DNA of 64,000 nt from Myxococcaceae bacterium (GCA_016000045.1 JAECQY010000002.1:1-64000), one strand, 5' to 3'. Counted from the stretch's first letter, positions 35,516 to 45,603 are shown. The notes: a model not told the origin generated them from the sequence alone. Translations and numbers: made by a program.

Positions 35516-38500
35516 ATGAAGCTTTTTTGTTCATTTTTGTTTTTTTCATTCAGTTTGCTAGCAGTGAATGATACCGATGCTGAGCAAATTTCTGAGATAC
35601 CGCCTCATACTGGCGAAACGAAGACCACCGCCGATCAAGAATTTGCAACGGTTTGGAAGGGAACGAGAACTTCTGAGTGGGATGACTATGTAGGTCATGA
35701 GGGACAAGGAGACCTGAATCGTTTTTACCAATCCGATCCAGTTCTTCGAGAATTCTTAGGGAACCTCACCAATTTGACCGTGTTGGATGTAGGTTGTGGA
35801 AACGGCTATATGTCTCGCTGGGCGTGCCATGCTGGCGCTGGGCGTGTAATTGCCGTTGATATCTCGGAAGAATTCATCAATATAGCTAAACAACATTCTC
35901 CTAAAGAGCAATTCAAGGAAATTGATTTCCGGGTTGAGAGCGGCAACGATTTGGCTTCTGTTCCGGATGACTCTATAGACCGTGTGGTGTCAAACTACGT
36001 GTTGATGGATGTTGCAGATCTGAAAGGCAACATTCGTCGCATGTATGAGGTTCTCAGACCGGGTGCAACAGCTTCAATCGTGATCGTACATCCTTGTTTT
36101 CCTATCAAGTATCGCAGCGAACATGATGGGCGGCTTATTCTGGAGTGGGAAGATTCTTATTTTGCAACTCATTTGCAAGTTACTCCTCCTTTTGATCAGA
36201 CTTTTACAACTCCATTCAAAATTATGCACCATCCTCTGGAAGAATATGAAAAGGCTTTTGAAGAGGCTGGATTTAAACGAATCAAATTGAGAGAGCCTCA
36301 TTTAACGAAATCGCAAAAGCAACACTTAGACCCTTCCTTGCCAAAAAATCTTGGAGAAATACCCATATCAATCGCCTGGTTGCTGAAAAAGCCGAATGAA
36401 TCTGTAAAGAAACTACTATCAGCTTTAGAGTGCTTCTGCCCTGAGGTTGGAATCGGATTTAGCGAAGGTGAAAACAGGCGAGGCGAATTAGTCGAACATA
36501 CGAATAATATTTTCAATACAATAAAACAGCGGAAATCTGGTTCTGGTTTGTTTCATCTTCTACTGCGCAAGCTGGGACGCTCTTTTCAATGGGCCGCTAA
36601 AGATGGCGAAAAGGCCCTTTACTGTTTTCAGATGTCTCTGAGAATAGCGAGAACCCTAGATAGCCCCGATGTAATCGTCTATCTTTCTGACGTTGGAGAG
36701 CTGTACTTTGAACGTGAACAGTATAAGAAATCTCTTCAGTGCTATACTGATGCTGTGGATGTCGCAAGGCAGAAAAATCGAGTTCAACTTGCTTCTTGTT
36801 TGCATGGTGTTGGTTATCTTGCTCGAGTGACAGAGGACTACGAGACAGGTCTGCAAGCATTGGAAGAGGCTTCGGTGTTCGCTCAAATTTATGATAACGG
36901 ACAGGCGGCTATTCAAGTTAGTGGTGAGATCGGCTGGATTTACCGCCAATTGGGCGAATATTCAAAGGCGCTCAACCTAACCAAGGCGGCGGTAGATCGT
37001 ATTCGAGAAAATCCTCAGAGCCTTGATCCTAAACAAACGCCTTTGGATTATGCTTACTTAATTAATAATATTGCATTAATATATAGAGATTTGCATGAAT
37101 ATTGTGAATCAAAAAAATATTTCGAAGAGGCTTTAATTTGTTATAAAAATATATATAAAACTAAAGATGAAATTTTTATATGCGTTTTAAAAGATAATAT
37201 TTCATTAAACAAATACTCCATGGGACGACTACAAGAAGCCCTAGAGCTAGCTCAAGAAGTATTGGAGCAACGACTAAAACTTTACCCTGATGGTCAGAGC
37301 GTCGATATCGCTCGATCGTTCTATAATATGGCAACCATGCATCGAGAATTAGGGCATCTTAGATTAGCGCTTGAAAAAGTGAATAAATCATTGCTAATGC
37401 GAAATCAGATCTTGGATAACAATCATTCAGATGTAGTATGGTCACGATATGCTATTGGACTTGTATACCAAGACATGGGTAGACTAAGCGATGCATTAGA
37501 GGTTTTTCATCAAGCCTACTCAACTCTTGACGGTAAAAAAGATTTTGCTTTGAGAGCAGCCCTATTAAGCGCATTAGGAAAGCTTTATCGCTCGATCGGA
37601 CAGTATGAGGAAGCTTCTCAAAAATTCAAGGAGGCATTAAATTTTGAAAAACTCTATGCCACCGAATATACAAGCCTACTGTTGGAGAGTGCGCTTCTTG
37701 CTAAAGATCAAGGTAATTGGGAGGAGCTGACTCAGTTTTTAGAACAAGCTTCCAAAGATTTTTCAAGTCAATCCTTTCCAGAAGTAATTCCCTTGTACAC
37801 CCTGCAGGGATGGTTAAGATCGTTTCTCGATGAACCAGAGCAAGCATTAGCACTTCACCTCAAAGCGCTTGAAATTGCCACTAAGGCTTTTGATACCCTA
37901 GAAATACCCATCATGGGAGAGCTTTATACCTACGTGGGTGATTCCTATATGGCTCTCGGTCAACAAGCTACCGCTACGCAATTCTATGAAAAGGCGCACC
38001 AAGTGAGGCAGGAAGTAACAGCACGAGAGTATCCTTTTACGCGCAGAACCAAGAATGAACCCGTGTTCACTCAGCCTGAGGTTTTACTTCCGGCCCATCA
38101 GAATTTATGGAATGGGTCTGTTAAATATCTAAATCCTCATTCTGGGAAAAGCTATGAGGTAATACCACTCAGTTCGCATGGTGACGATTGCGGCTTTGTA
38201 GCCCTTGGAGCAACTCGAGAACAGTGTATTGAACTCATCAAGAAGCATGCCGATAACCCCAAAGTTCAGCATCTGCTTGCTGCAGATATGGCATTAAAAG
38301 CCTTTGCTTCGGATTCTTTCCAGCCGGATGATTCTGTACCTACGGCTGAACAAATAAAAGCATTTCTAGATGATGAATTTATCACTCAGCGAAACCCCTT
38401 AACCTATTTCAGAGATGGTGGTGGAATGTTGGAAGCTTTGGCAGGTCTTTTAAATATCAATGTGTCTGTATTTGCAGGAGAAGCTGCGCTAACAAAAACA

Positions 38501-39337
38501 ATCTCCATACCCTTCGCTCAAAATGCGAGTGCCCCAAAAGCAAACAGCACGGTAGTAATTCAGCACGTAGCTGGGCTAAGCAGAACCGGTCACGCTTACA
38601 TGAAGAACGTAAATTTGCTGCGTGAAACACCACCTGAACCGTATCTCTCCGGCTTGTACACGGGCACGGAGGAGCGCAGCAGGTCCGAAAAAACTGCTAA
38701 ACAGACACTAATAAGAAGTGCTGAAGTCGTCCTATCGGAGTGTGATGATGCCGCTAATTTTGAAGAAACACAACTACGATTTGCTAATCGTGAAACAATT
38801 TTAGCGATCAATCGTGCTAATATTCACGATGCTAACCATACAGTTCTTCCAAGGTGGACGGAAGATGACGGAGACTGCGCTTTCCATGCTTTGCGTACCA
38901 CAAGAGCCGATTTTCTCAGGGAAATTCATGCTATTGTGCAAAACCCATGGCATAATTTACATAGGGATGTCGTCGCATTATTCAACGGACTGATCAGCGC
39001 AGGAGAGTATACCTATGAAACCTGGCGGCTGGCAATGCTGGGTGTACGAGCAGCCCCTTTGTGGGCAGGAGAATTTGAGCTTAATCTTTGGGGCTTGCTC
39101 CATCACAGGAGGGTACGTGTTTTTGAGTTAGGTAATAACGGATTCTTTAATAACGGAGCATTTGTCTTTGGACCAGAGAATGCCGAAGAGATTTGGGTTG
39201 CATACGTAAATGCTGGTGGACCACTAACGGGGACGGCCATTCAGCAAGCAAACCATTATATTGAGCTGCAACGGCCTTCCGAAGTTGCTTTATTGGGATT
39301 AGCGACTCCTCTTAGACTCACGAGTAACACCAGATGA
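35516..39337 (+). CDS. Exported methyltransferase - TPR - tandem OTU-like protease protein
   Basis: A 1273-residue multidomain protein. A signal peptide (MKLFCSFLFFSFSLLAVNDTDA) precedes a SAM-dependent methyltransferase-like domain (about 45-290; SAM motif LDVGCGNGYMSRW at 90-102, then AVDISEEF). About 340-840 is an array of roughly 11 TPR repeats. The C-terminus carries two mutually similar OTU-type cysteine protease domains: GDDCGFVALGATR with Cys892 and a His in TGHAYM (about 1026), and DGDCAFHALRTTR with Cys1121 and His1247 in ANHYIEL. OTU proteases cleave ubiquitin, which bacteria lack, so a eukaryote-directed role is likely. The ATG at 35516 has GGTGG before it; an AT-rich patch at 37060-37210 differs from its surroundings. 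I know no protein with this order of domains. Confidence 0.78.
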   Translation: MKLFCSFLFFSFSLLAVNDTDAEQISEIPPHTGETKTTADQEFATVWKGTRTSEWDDYVGHEGQGDLNRFYQSDPVLREFLGNLTNLTVLDVGCGNGYMSRWACHAGAGRVIAVDISEEFINIAKQHSPKEQFKEIDFRVESGNDLASVPDDSIDRVVSNYVLMDVADLKGNIRRMYEVLRPGATASIVIVHPCFPIKYRSEHDGRLILEWEDSYFATHLQVTPPFDQTFTTPFKIMHHPLEEYEKAFEEAGFKRIKLREPHLTKSQKQHLDPSLPKNLGEIPISIAWLLKKPNESVKKLLSALECFCPEVGIGFSEGENRRGELVEHTNNIFNTIKQRKSGSGLFHLLLRKLGRSFQWAAKDGEKALYCFQMSLRIARTLDSPDVIVYLSDVGELYFEREQYKKSLQCYTDAVDVARQKNRVQLASCLHGVGYLARVTEDYETGLQALEEASVFAQIYDNGQAAIQVSGEIGWIYRQLGEYSKALNLTKAAVDRIRENPQSLDPKQTPLDYAYLINNIALIYRDLHEYCESKKYFEEALICYKNIYKTKDEIFICVLKDNISLNKYSMGRLQEALELAQEVLEQRLKLYPDGQSVDIARSFYNMATMHRELGHLRLALEKVNKSLLMRNQILDNNHSDVVWSRYAIGLVYQDMGRLSDALEVFHQAYSTLDGKKDFALRAALLSALGKLYRSIGQYEEASQKFKEALNFEKLYATEYTSLLLESALLAKDQGNWEELTQFLEQASKDFSSQSFPEVIPLYTLQGWLRSFLDEPEQALALHLKALEIATKAFDTLEIPIMGELYTYVGDSYMALGQQATATQFYEKAHQVRQEVTAREYPFTRRTKNEPVFTQPEVLLPAHQNLWNGSVKYLNPHSGKSYEVIPLSSHGDDCGFVALGATREQCIELIKKHADNPKVQHLLAADMALKAFASDSFQPDDSVPTAEQIKAFLDDEFITQRNPLTYFRDGGGMLEALAGLLNINVSVFAGEAALTKTISIPFAQNASAPKANSTVVIQHVAGLSRTGHAYMKNVNLLRETPPEPYLSGLYTGTEERSRSEKTAKQTLIRSAEVVLSECDDAANFEETQLRFANRETILAINRANIHDANHTVLPRWTEDDGDCAFHALRTTRADFLREIHAIVQNPWHNLHRDVVALFNGLISAGEYTYETWRLAMLGVRAAPLWAGEFELNLWGLLHHRRVRVFELGNNGFFNNGAFVFGPENAEEIWVAYVNAGGPLTGTAIQQANHYIELQRPSEVALLGLATPLRLTSNTR

Positions 39338-39345
39338 GTCTGGGT

Positions 39346-41085
39346 TCACTGATAAGATAGAGCCAATCCGCTCCAAGGTTCCACCTCCTCACTTGTGCAC
39401 GTTGACGAACTGCAGATCAAAACACTCGCCTCTTGCTCATGTTGCAATTGAATCGTTTGGCTACCAAAATTAAACAAAACCCAAACCGTATTCTGTTCAT
39501 AACTTCTGGAAATCAAAAGTAAGTTTGGATTAGCTGTCGAGTGAATTTTTTGATTTCCCAATCTCAGTGCTGCACTCTGAGTTCGGAAGTAGATTAACTT
39601 ACGATAGAGCCAGTAGATGGAATCTCGATAGTCATCGCTCTGCTCTTCGACAGAGTCCGTGGCACTGGAAAATGGAATCCACGGAGCATGGCTACTGAAG
39701 CCTTTATACTCTCTTGTCTCCCATTGCATGGGAGTACGAGACTCCTGTCGTTTCAATGGAATATAGGGACTTCCTGTCCAATAGCGAAACCAGGCTGCTT
39801 TGCTCATGATGCGATGCAGGGGATCTGGACCTTCTTCCCAATGCCCCTCTCCTTCCCGTATCCCAATTTCTTCGCCATAATAGACAACGGGTGTACCTCG
39901 CATTGTCATCAATAGAAACGCTGCTAAGCGCGCTTTTTCATCGCTATTTCCGAATCTTGTATAGTGTCGAACTCGGTTCTGATGGCTAAACGAGTTGATC
40001 GGCCAATCACTGCTGGAGCTACTCGTTTCAATCTCCGTCCATTTTTCTTGAAATGCTTGAGCGCCTAGATTGAGACTCCATAAATCGGAATCAAAAGCGA
40101 GCGGAACCCCCTCTCCTTTTAAGCCTCTTAACTGAGAGGCAGCGTACAGCCCTTCTCCGAAATCAACATCGTTTTCTGCGAGCAAAACGGCATTATATTC
40201 ATCCGTAAGATGCCGCACCTGCAAGAATATCCCTTGAAGCTCCTCCCAGCGATCGCGATCGTTGGAATGCTCTTGGCTCCAGTAGCGATAAAAAAAGCTT
40301 TGAACCCAGCGCATCGACAAGAAAGTGCTTGGATTATTTTTAAGATGCTTTTCTTTCAGGTAGCAATTGGCAAGGTCCAGTCGAAAACCCTCTACACCGT
40401 TTTTGAGCCAGAACTTCATGATTTCCAGAACCTCATCCACCACAGCTGAATTTCTCCAATTTAAGTCTGGCTGCTCTCGAAAAAAAGAATGGAGGTAATA
40501 CTGATGGCTGCCGGAATCATATTCCCAAACAGACTCATCCAAACGAGAAATCCAATTATTAGGCTGATCTCTCCAAAGATACCAATCACGCTTTGGACTT
40601 TGTTTTGAGCGACGCGCTTCTATAAACCAAGGATGCAAACGAGACGTGTGATTTACCAGCAAGTCTAAAACAATTTTAAGGTCGCATTTCTTGGCTTCTG
40701 CCATCAAATCCTTGAAATCGCTCCAAGTGCCTAGCTTGGGGTGAATACCATAGTAATCGGTGACATCGTGCCCAAAATCATCTTCTGAAGAAGGGTGTAT
40801 CGACGAAATCCAAACGGCTCCAATCCCCAGAGATTTCAGATAACTCAGTCTTTGCGTCAGTCCTCGCAGATCTCCAACCCCATCTCCGTTGGAGTCTTGG
40901 AAGCTTGGAAGGTAAACGTGATAAAAGACCCTTTCTTTCCACCAAGGAGGGTTTTCCTCCTGACGTGCCGGGTTCGGATCCTGGAGAGCCGCTGAAAATC
41001 GAAAGGTCGTCTGCGATGAATCTTGCCGAGAGTGATAAAATCCAACCAGTACCCCCAGCATGGAAAGAAATGCGCCCAAAATCAT
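39346..41085 (-). CDS. Membrane-anchored GH13 (alpha-amylase family) protein with an altered active site
   Basis: A 579-residue protein with an uncleaved-looking N-terminal anchor (MILGAFLSMLGVLVGF) and a GH13 domain of the oligo-1,6-glucosidase/trehalose-synthase type: VFYHVYLPSFQDSNGDGVGDL, DVTDYYGIHPKLGT, VLDLLVNHTS, GFRLDLAN (nucleophile Asp237), LLAENDV (acid/base Glu304). The third catalytic Asp, normally in an NHD motif, is replaced: the corresponding stretch reads SHQNRVR, placing Asn370 there (codon AAC at 39976-39978). A C-terminal beta domain follows (about 480-579). Without this Asp, normal hydrolysis should be strongly impaired. Convergent with the OTU protein gene, 8 bases apart. 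Confidence 0.82.
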   Translation of the reverse strand: MILGAFLSMLGVLVGFYHSRQDSSQTTFRFSAALQDPNPARQEENPPWWKERVFYHVYLPSFQDSNGDGVGDLRGLTQRLSYLKSLGIGAVWISSIHPSSEDDFGHDVTDYYGIHPKLGTWSDFKDLMAEAKKCDLKIVLDLLVNHTSRLHPWFIEARRSKQSPKRDWYLWRDQPNNWISRLDESVWEYDSGSHQYYLHSFFREQPDLNWRNSAVVDEVLEIMKFWLKNGVEGFRLDLANCYLKEKHLKNNPSTFLSMRWVQSFFYRYWSQEHSNDRDRWEELQGIFLQVRHLTDEYNAVLLAENDVDFGEGLYAASQLRGLKGEGVPLAFDSDLWSLNLGAQAFQEKWTEIETSSSSSDWPINSFSHQNRVRHYTRFGNSDEKARLAAFLLMTMRGTPVVYYGEEIGIREGEGHWEEGPDPLHRIMSKAAWFRYWTGSPYIPLKRQESRTPMQWETREYKGFSSHAPWIPFSSATDSVEEQSDDYRDSIYWLYRKLIYFRTQSAALRLGNQKIHSTANPNLLLISRSYEQNTVWVLFNFGSQTIQLQHEQEASVLICSSSTCTSEEVEPWSGLALSYQ

Positions 41086-41117
41086 GGCTAGAGAACGAGT
41101 GCCGAAGGCAAGTTATT

Positions 41118-42344
41118 TCAATACGACAGAGTGCTCAGCGTCGAGATTTCATGGCTGATCGATGCTGCAAGCTCAATATCTTCAGGGGCATCTAGGATCC
41201 GTTCAACCCATCTGGCAATGCACAGCATATGACTTTCTCGAAACCCTCGAGTGGTAATCGCGGGAGTACCCATTCGAATCCCAGATGTCACCGTCGCGGG
41301 CTCAGGATCAAATGGTATCTTATTTTTATTGACCACGATACCGGCACGCTCCAGGGCTTCTTCGGCACGCTTGCCTGTGATTTTTTTGCTTCGTAGATCG
41401 ATCAAGATAAGATGGTTATCTGTACTGCCCGAAACTAAATCAAAATTTTTCTGCTTTAACTCCCAAGCAAGCGTTCGAGCATTGCTTAAAACCCGCTCTT
41501 GATAACTTTTAAAACTTGGCAAAGAGGCCTCATAAAGGCAAACAGCCTTACCGGCAATGACATGCATCAAAGGCCCCCCTTGGGTCCCTGGAAACACACA
41601 GGAATCTACCCGCTTTCGATATTCGTCTTTGCATAAAATCATCCCACCTCGAGGGCCTCGTAAGGTCTTATGGGTCGTGGTGGTGACAAAATCAGCATAC
41701 GGAATCGGCGAGGGATGAAGCCCGGCGGCTACGAGGCCTGCGATGTGAGCCATATCGACCCAAAGTTTAGCCTTTACCTGGCGCGCAATGTCGGCAAAGC
41801 GTTCAAAATCGATGGTCCGGGGGTAAGCGGAAGCACCGGCCAGAATCAACTTGGGACGCTCTTGATGAGCCAATCGTTCCACCTCATCAAAATCAATCAA
41901 CCCCGTCTCAGGAGAAACTCCATAGGGAACGATTCGATAAAGTTTGCCTGAAAAATTAACTTTTGCTCCATGCGTGAGATGTCCACCGTGATCCAAATTC
42001 ATCGCCAGCACGGTATCTCCAGGATTGACTGCCGCCATGTAAATCGCCCAGTTCGCATTCGCGCCTGAATGAGGCTGAACATTGACATGTTCTGCATGAA
42101 ACAGATTTTTGGCACGCTGGATCGCTAAATTTTCAACCGCATCAACGTGTTCGCATCCGCCGTAATAACGGGCTCCTGGATAGCCTTCCGCATACTTGTT
42201 GGTAAAAACGCTTCCCACAGCCTCTAAGACTGCCTCAGATACATAATTTTCACTGGCAATAAGCTCAAGACCGTGTGATTGACGACTTTTCTCTCGTTCA
42301 ACAAGCCCCGCGATCTGCGGATCTATTTTAAACAATGCACTCAA
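41118..42344 (-). CDS. glyA: Serine hydroxymethyltransferase
   Basis: PLP enzyme making glycine and 5,10-methylene-THF from serine. 408 residues with [53 protein letters not shown], and the PLP-lysine motif [15 protein letters not shown]. The start is TTG (42342-42344), overlapping the stop of the upstream gene by four bases, with GAGGTG about six bases before it. Confidence 0.96.
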   Translation of the reverse strand: MSALFKIDPQIAGLVEREKSRQSHGLELIASENYVSEAVLEAVGSVFTNKYAEGYPGARYYGGCEHVDAVENLAIQRAKNLFHAEHVNVQPHSGANANWAIYMAAVNPGDTVLAMNLDHGGHLTHGAKVNFSGKLYRIVPYGVSPETGLIDFDEVERLAHQERPKLILAGASAYPRTIDFERFADIARQVKAKLWVDMAHIAGLVAAGLHPSPIPYADFVTTTTHKTLRGPRGGMILCKDEYRKRVDSCVFPGTQGGPLMHVIAGKAVCLYEASLPSFKSYQERVLSNARTLAWELKQKNFDLVSGSTDNHLILIDLRSKKITGKRAEEALERAGIVVNKNKIPFDPEPATVTSGIRMGTPAITTRGFRESHMLCIARWVERILDAPEDIELAASISHEISTLSTLSY

Positions 42345-43057
42345 CTAAGCACCTCTGGAATCAAAAGACGTTGGCAAAATGGGCAAGATTCCAACAGTTC
42401 CCCCTTCGAAACTCGATTGTATAATTCGGGAGGCAGTGCGCGCTTGCAGGCGGTACAGACTCCCTGAGAAAGAATTGCGATTGCGACACCCGCTCGCTTG
42501 GAAGCCACTTGCTCGTAGCGCTTGCCCAAGGAGCTTGGTAAGCGAACAAAAGCCTGCGTTCGATCTTCTTCTTCCTGAAAACGCCGTTCAGCAAGCTCGA
42601 CAAGCTGGGCTTTCACTTGATCGGTTTCTTCTTGAAGCAAGAGCGTAGCTTTGCGCAACTCCTCTTGAACACCTGCAAGCTCTTTTTTGAGACGCTCTTC
42701 AACTTCAAAGAGCTCAAGCAGCTTGGTTTCCGATTCTGAAATCAATCGCTTCTGAAAGCCTATTTCGGAAATGAGAGTTGAATATTCGCGTTCTCCTCGA
42801 ATTTTATCGGCACGAGCCTCCCATTTTCTAAGGTTCATTTTTTCCGTTTGGAGTTCGAGTTCGTGAAGGCCTTTTTGCTTCAAACACACGTTGAGCTTAT
42901 CTTGAACCTCTTTCCCTTGAACATTCACGCAATCTATTTTTACTTTTGCTTGGTTGGCCACGGCCCTAAGCACTTTCTCTTGATCGATCAGTCCGCGAAT
43001 GTTGAAATCTTTCGCTGCTAAATCCGATAAAAGAAGCAATTGTTCTCGAACGGTCAT
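42341..43057 (-). CDS. Coiled-coil protein with C-terminal C4 zinc ribbon (CT398-like)
   Basis: A 238-residue cytoplasmic protein: residues about 20-175 form a long coiled coil, and the C-terminus has a zinc-ribbon with [10 protein letters not shown] and, 25 residues later, [10 protein letters not shown]. This arrangement is known from CT398/Cdsz-type proteins of chlamydiae and many other bacteria, where it is linked to type III secretion or sigma factors in some cases. Here the neighbours (glyA) are housekeeping. The ATG at 43055-43057 has GGAG seven bases upstream; the stop overlaps the glyA TTG start. Confidence 0.82.
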   Translation of the reverse strand: MTVREQLLLLSDLAAKDFNIRGLIDQEKVLRAVANQAKVKIDCVNVQGKEVQDKLNVCLKQKGLHELELQTEKMNLRKWEARADKIRGEREYSTLISEIGFQKRLISESETKLLELFEVEERLKKELAGVQEELRKATLLLQEETDQVKAQLVELAERRFQEEEDRTQAFVRLPSSLGKRYEQVASKRAGVAIAILSQGVCTACKRALPPELYNRVSKGELLESCPFCQRLLIPEVLS

Positions 43058-43073
43058 GCACACACTCCAGTTT

Positions 43074-43148
43074 TGGTGGGCCCGGCGGGATTCGAACCTG
43101 CGCGCGGTCGGTTATGAGCCGAATGCTCTACCGCTGAGCTACGGGCCC
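43074..43148 (-). tRNA. tRNA-Met (anticodon CAT; elongator, or Ile2)
   Basis: A 75-base cloverleaf with encoded CCA: acceptor GGGCCCG/CGGGCCC, D arm AGCTCAGCGGTAGAGC, anticodon loop CTCATAA, T arm GCAGGTTCGAATCCCGC. It is not the initiator (a full 1-72 pair and no three-GC anticodon stem). A CAT anticodon could also be a lysidine-modified tRNA-Ile2; sequence alone does not decide. It stands just upstream of the zinc-ribbon gene on the same strand. Confidence 0.93.
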
Positions 43149-43283
43149 ACAATGGAAATGCCTTCTTCCTTGTCGCATAAATCGCCGCACGAATCAACCT
43201 CATGGACTACCGGAATTCCTAGCAAATGACAGCACAGAAAAAAACGGCACAGGGAAAGAATGACGGGGGGGGGCGATTCTCTT

Positions 43284-44423
43284 TTACCCGTCTAATACGA
43301 AACAAGCAAATTTTAGGTAACGCAACTCTGGGCACACGTGAGGAAAAGGATGATCCATTCCCTGCCCCGAGACGCGTATCAGTTGTCCTCGGCGGCGAGC
43401 TTTTGCGAGAGCTTCTTCGTTTATTTGATGAAAATCGTTAAAATCGATTTGGCTGCTGCAGGAACTCAAGGCCAAAAGCCCTCCCGGAGTCACTCTTTGA
43501 GCTGCCATGGCAAAGATTTCAACGTACTTGCGCTTCGCTCCTTCCCGTTGCTCTCGCGAGTGGGCGAACGAAGGTGGGTCGACAATCACCAGATCTCTCA
43601 AATCTCGATGCTGGCTCAAATACTCCGAGACATCTTCAACACAGGCTTCGTGCAGATCGCCCTCCAATCCATTCAACAACCAGTTTTGATGAGCAGAGCG
43701 AATCGCACCCTCAGAGATATCGACACTCGTCACCTGCTTCGCGCCTCCGAGCCCCGCATAGACCGAAAATCCACCCGTATAACTAAAGAGATTGAGGACG
43801 CGCTTTTCCAGGGCAAGGGATCGAATAAACTGTCGATTCTCTCTTTGATCAAAAAAGAAACCTGTCTTTTGCCCCTTTTCGAGATTGACCTGGAAGCGAA
43901 CGCCATTTTCTCGAATCATAACTTCGGGTTCTTCGAGCACCGATTCTTCCCGCCGTTTTTTTTCAAGTATGCGAGAGCATCCCGTTGTCTCAGTAATCCA
44001 ATGTTTGATCCACGCACGATTCCAAAATTCCGAAGGTCCTTGGCCATCTAATTGCAAAACCGCCGTATCTCCGTAAAGATCGCAAACGAGACCGGGAAAT
44101 CGGTCCCCTTCCCCATTGATCAACCGATAGCCGTTGGTATCACTCTGACGAACAGGGCTGCGCAAGCGGTAGGCCATTTTAAATCGCTCAAAAAAATAAA
44201 ACTCGCTGGGAGGAGCCGATTCAAAACTCAAAATACGAAGAGCCAAAACGCTATTGGGGTCGTAAATCCCCCACGCTAGAAAGCCACTCTTATCCTCCAC
44301 ACGCGCTAAAGAAGCCCGTTCGACTTGCTCGGGCGCTTGAATCGCGTCGCGATAGACCCATGGATGCCCTCTTAAGATGGAGCGCCGTAAATTGCGTGTC
44401 AAATAAACTCGAATTTTTTGCAT
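43284..44423 (-). CDS. rlmI: 23S rRNA (cytosine-5) methyltransferase RlmI-like
   Basis: A 379-residue SAM-dependent rRNA methyltransferase. The N-terminal PUA domain (RSILRGHPWVYRDAI, about 1-80) is followed by the Rossmann domain: RQFIRSLALEKRVLNLFSYTGGFSVYAGLGGAKQVTSVDIS and IVDPPSFAHS, then ALSSCSSQI. In E. coli RlmI modifies C1962 of 23S rRNA. It follows mscS directly. Confidence 0.9.
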   Translation of the reverse strand: MQKIRVYLTRNLRRSILRGHPWVYRDAIQAPEQVERASLARVEDKSGFLAWGIYDPNSVLALRILSFESAPPSEFYFFERFKMAYRLRSPVRQSDTNGYRLINGEGDRFPGLVCDLYGDTAVLQLDGQGPSEFWNRAWIKHWITETTGCSRILEKKRREESVLEEPEVMIRENGVRFQVNLEKGQKTGFFFDQRENRQFIRSLALEKRVLNLFSYTGGFSVYAGLGGAKQVTSVDISEGAIRSAHQNWLLNGLEGDLHEACVEDVSEYLSQHRDLRDLVIVDPPSFAHSREQREGAKRKYVEIFAMAAQRVTPGGLLALSSCSSQIDFNDFHQINEEALAKARRRGQLIRVSGQGMDHPFPHVCPELRYLKFACFVLDG

Positions 44424-44424
44424 G

Positions 44425-45603
44425 TTAACTTAATTCCGGTCTTATACTGCCCTGAGGAGGATAGTCTAAAGTATCGTCCAGTTGATCGATTTGGGCCTGC
44501 GAAAAATCAGGCACAGGGAGCGCATGATTGGCTCTCAGAGCGGCTATTTGATCACGAGCAAAATCCGGATCAATCTTCGAGGGACTGTAACTCTCTTGAA
44601 GAGATAGGGCTAAAGAGGTTCCTACTTCAGCGACTTTATCAAGAAAGCGAAGCAAAAGATCCTCTTGAACCGCTAGAAATTCTCGATGTTCAGTGGTGAG
44701 TACGTACGCTTGAATAGCCAAATCCAGCGAGTCTAAAGAGATGCCGACAAAACGCACCCGAGCCCCTTCGGAATCCACTTTCGGATGGGCGTAGAGAATC
44801 TTCTGCAACTCGATCAACAGCAATCGAATTTGATCGGATGAACTCATGCGATGAACGCCCAGCGTGCACGTAAATCGAATGCGATCGCGAAGAGAGAGAT
44901 TCTCTAATTGCATTTGAGCCAAGTCCGCATTCGGAACCGACAGTAAACTTCGTTCCTGAGTTCGTATTTTTGTGGTCCGGATTCCAATCTCTTCGACTTT
45001 TCCCGTCTGACTCCCAAAACGGCATTCATCACCCACACGAATTGGGTGATCCAACAGCAACATAATACCGCCAATGAAGTCACCCACCATTTTTTGGGCA
45101 CCCAATGCCACGGCAATTCCCCCCACACTAATGCCTGCGATCAAGGCTGTTACGTTAACGCCAATATTTTGGAGAAAGGTCACGAGCGCCAAGAGTGCTG
45201 CAACAGCTTTAAGCGTCTTGCGGCCGAGGGGGATCATTCCAATCATTCCCCCTTGTCCATTGGATTTGAGATGCTCAGCAAGCCATTCGCCTAGGAGATC
45301 AACCACACTGAAAACAAACCAAGTGAGAATGAAAGCAGAGAAAACAATCGCCGAGTGCTGAAAATAAAGATCCCAATTCTCTGGTAAGAGCAAGACTCTC
45401 TTGGCCAACGTAAAAAGCATCAAAGCCAATCCGGCTCGAATAGGCGTAAACCCAAGGCGAATCATATTTTTGTCAAAGGTCGGGATTCGCTTCAATATTT
45501 GAATTCCAAGCAACCGCACCAGGAATCGCGTTAAATAAAAAGACAATAGGTACGACCCGACTGCCAGAAGAATTAAGATGGAAGCTTGTATCAGCACGCT
45601 CAT
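44425..45603 (-). CDS. Mechanosensitive channel, MscS family
   Basis: A 392-residue inner-membrane channel for osmotic relief. About four membrane helices; the pore-lining helix contains GVNVTALIAGISVGGIAVALGAQKMVGDFIGGIML, followed by the beta domain start HPIRVGDECRF and the EEIGIRTTKIRT and VPNADLAQMQLEN strands of the family. A C-terminal acidic/Pro-rich tail extends beyond the vestibule. The ATG overlaps the stop of a 49-codon open frame (ATGA). Confidence 0.9.
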   Translation of the reverse strand: MSVLIQASILILLAVGSYLLSFYLTRFLVRLLGIQILKRIPTFDKNMIRLGFTPIRAGLALMLFTLAKRVLLLPENWDLYFQHSAIVFSAFILTWFVFSVVDLLGEWLAEHLKSNGQGGMIGMIPLGRKTLKAVAALLALVTFLQNIGVNVTALIAGISVGGIAVALGAQKMVGDFIGGIMLLLDHPIRVGDECRFGSQTGKVEEIGIRTTKIRTQERSLLSVPNADLAQMQLENLSLRDRIRFTCTLGVHRMSSSDQIRLLLIELQKILYAHPKVDSEGARVRFVGISLDSLDLAIQAYVLTTEHREFLAVQEDLLLRFLDKVAEVGTSLALSLQESYSPSKIDPDFARDQIAALRANHALPVPDFSQAQIDQLDDTLDYPPQGSIRPELS

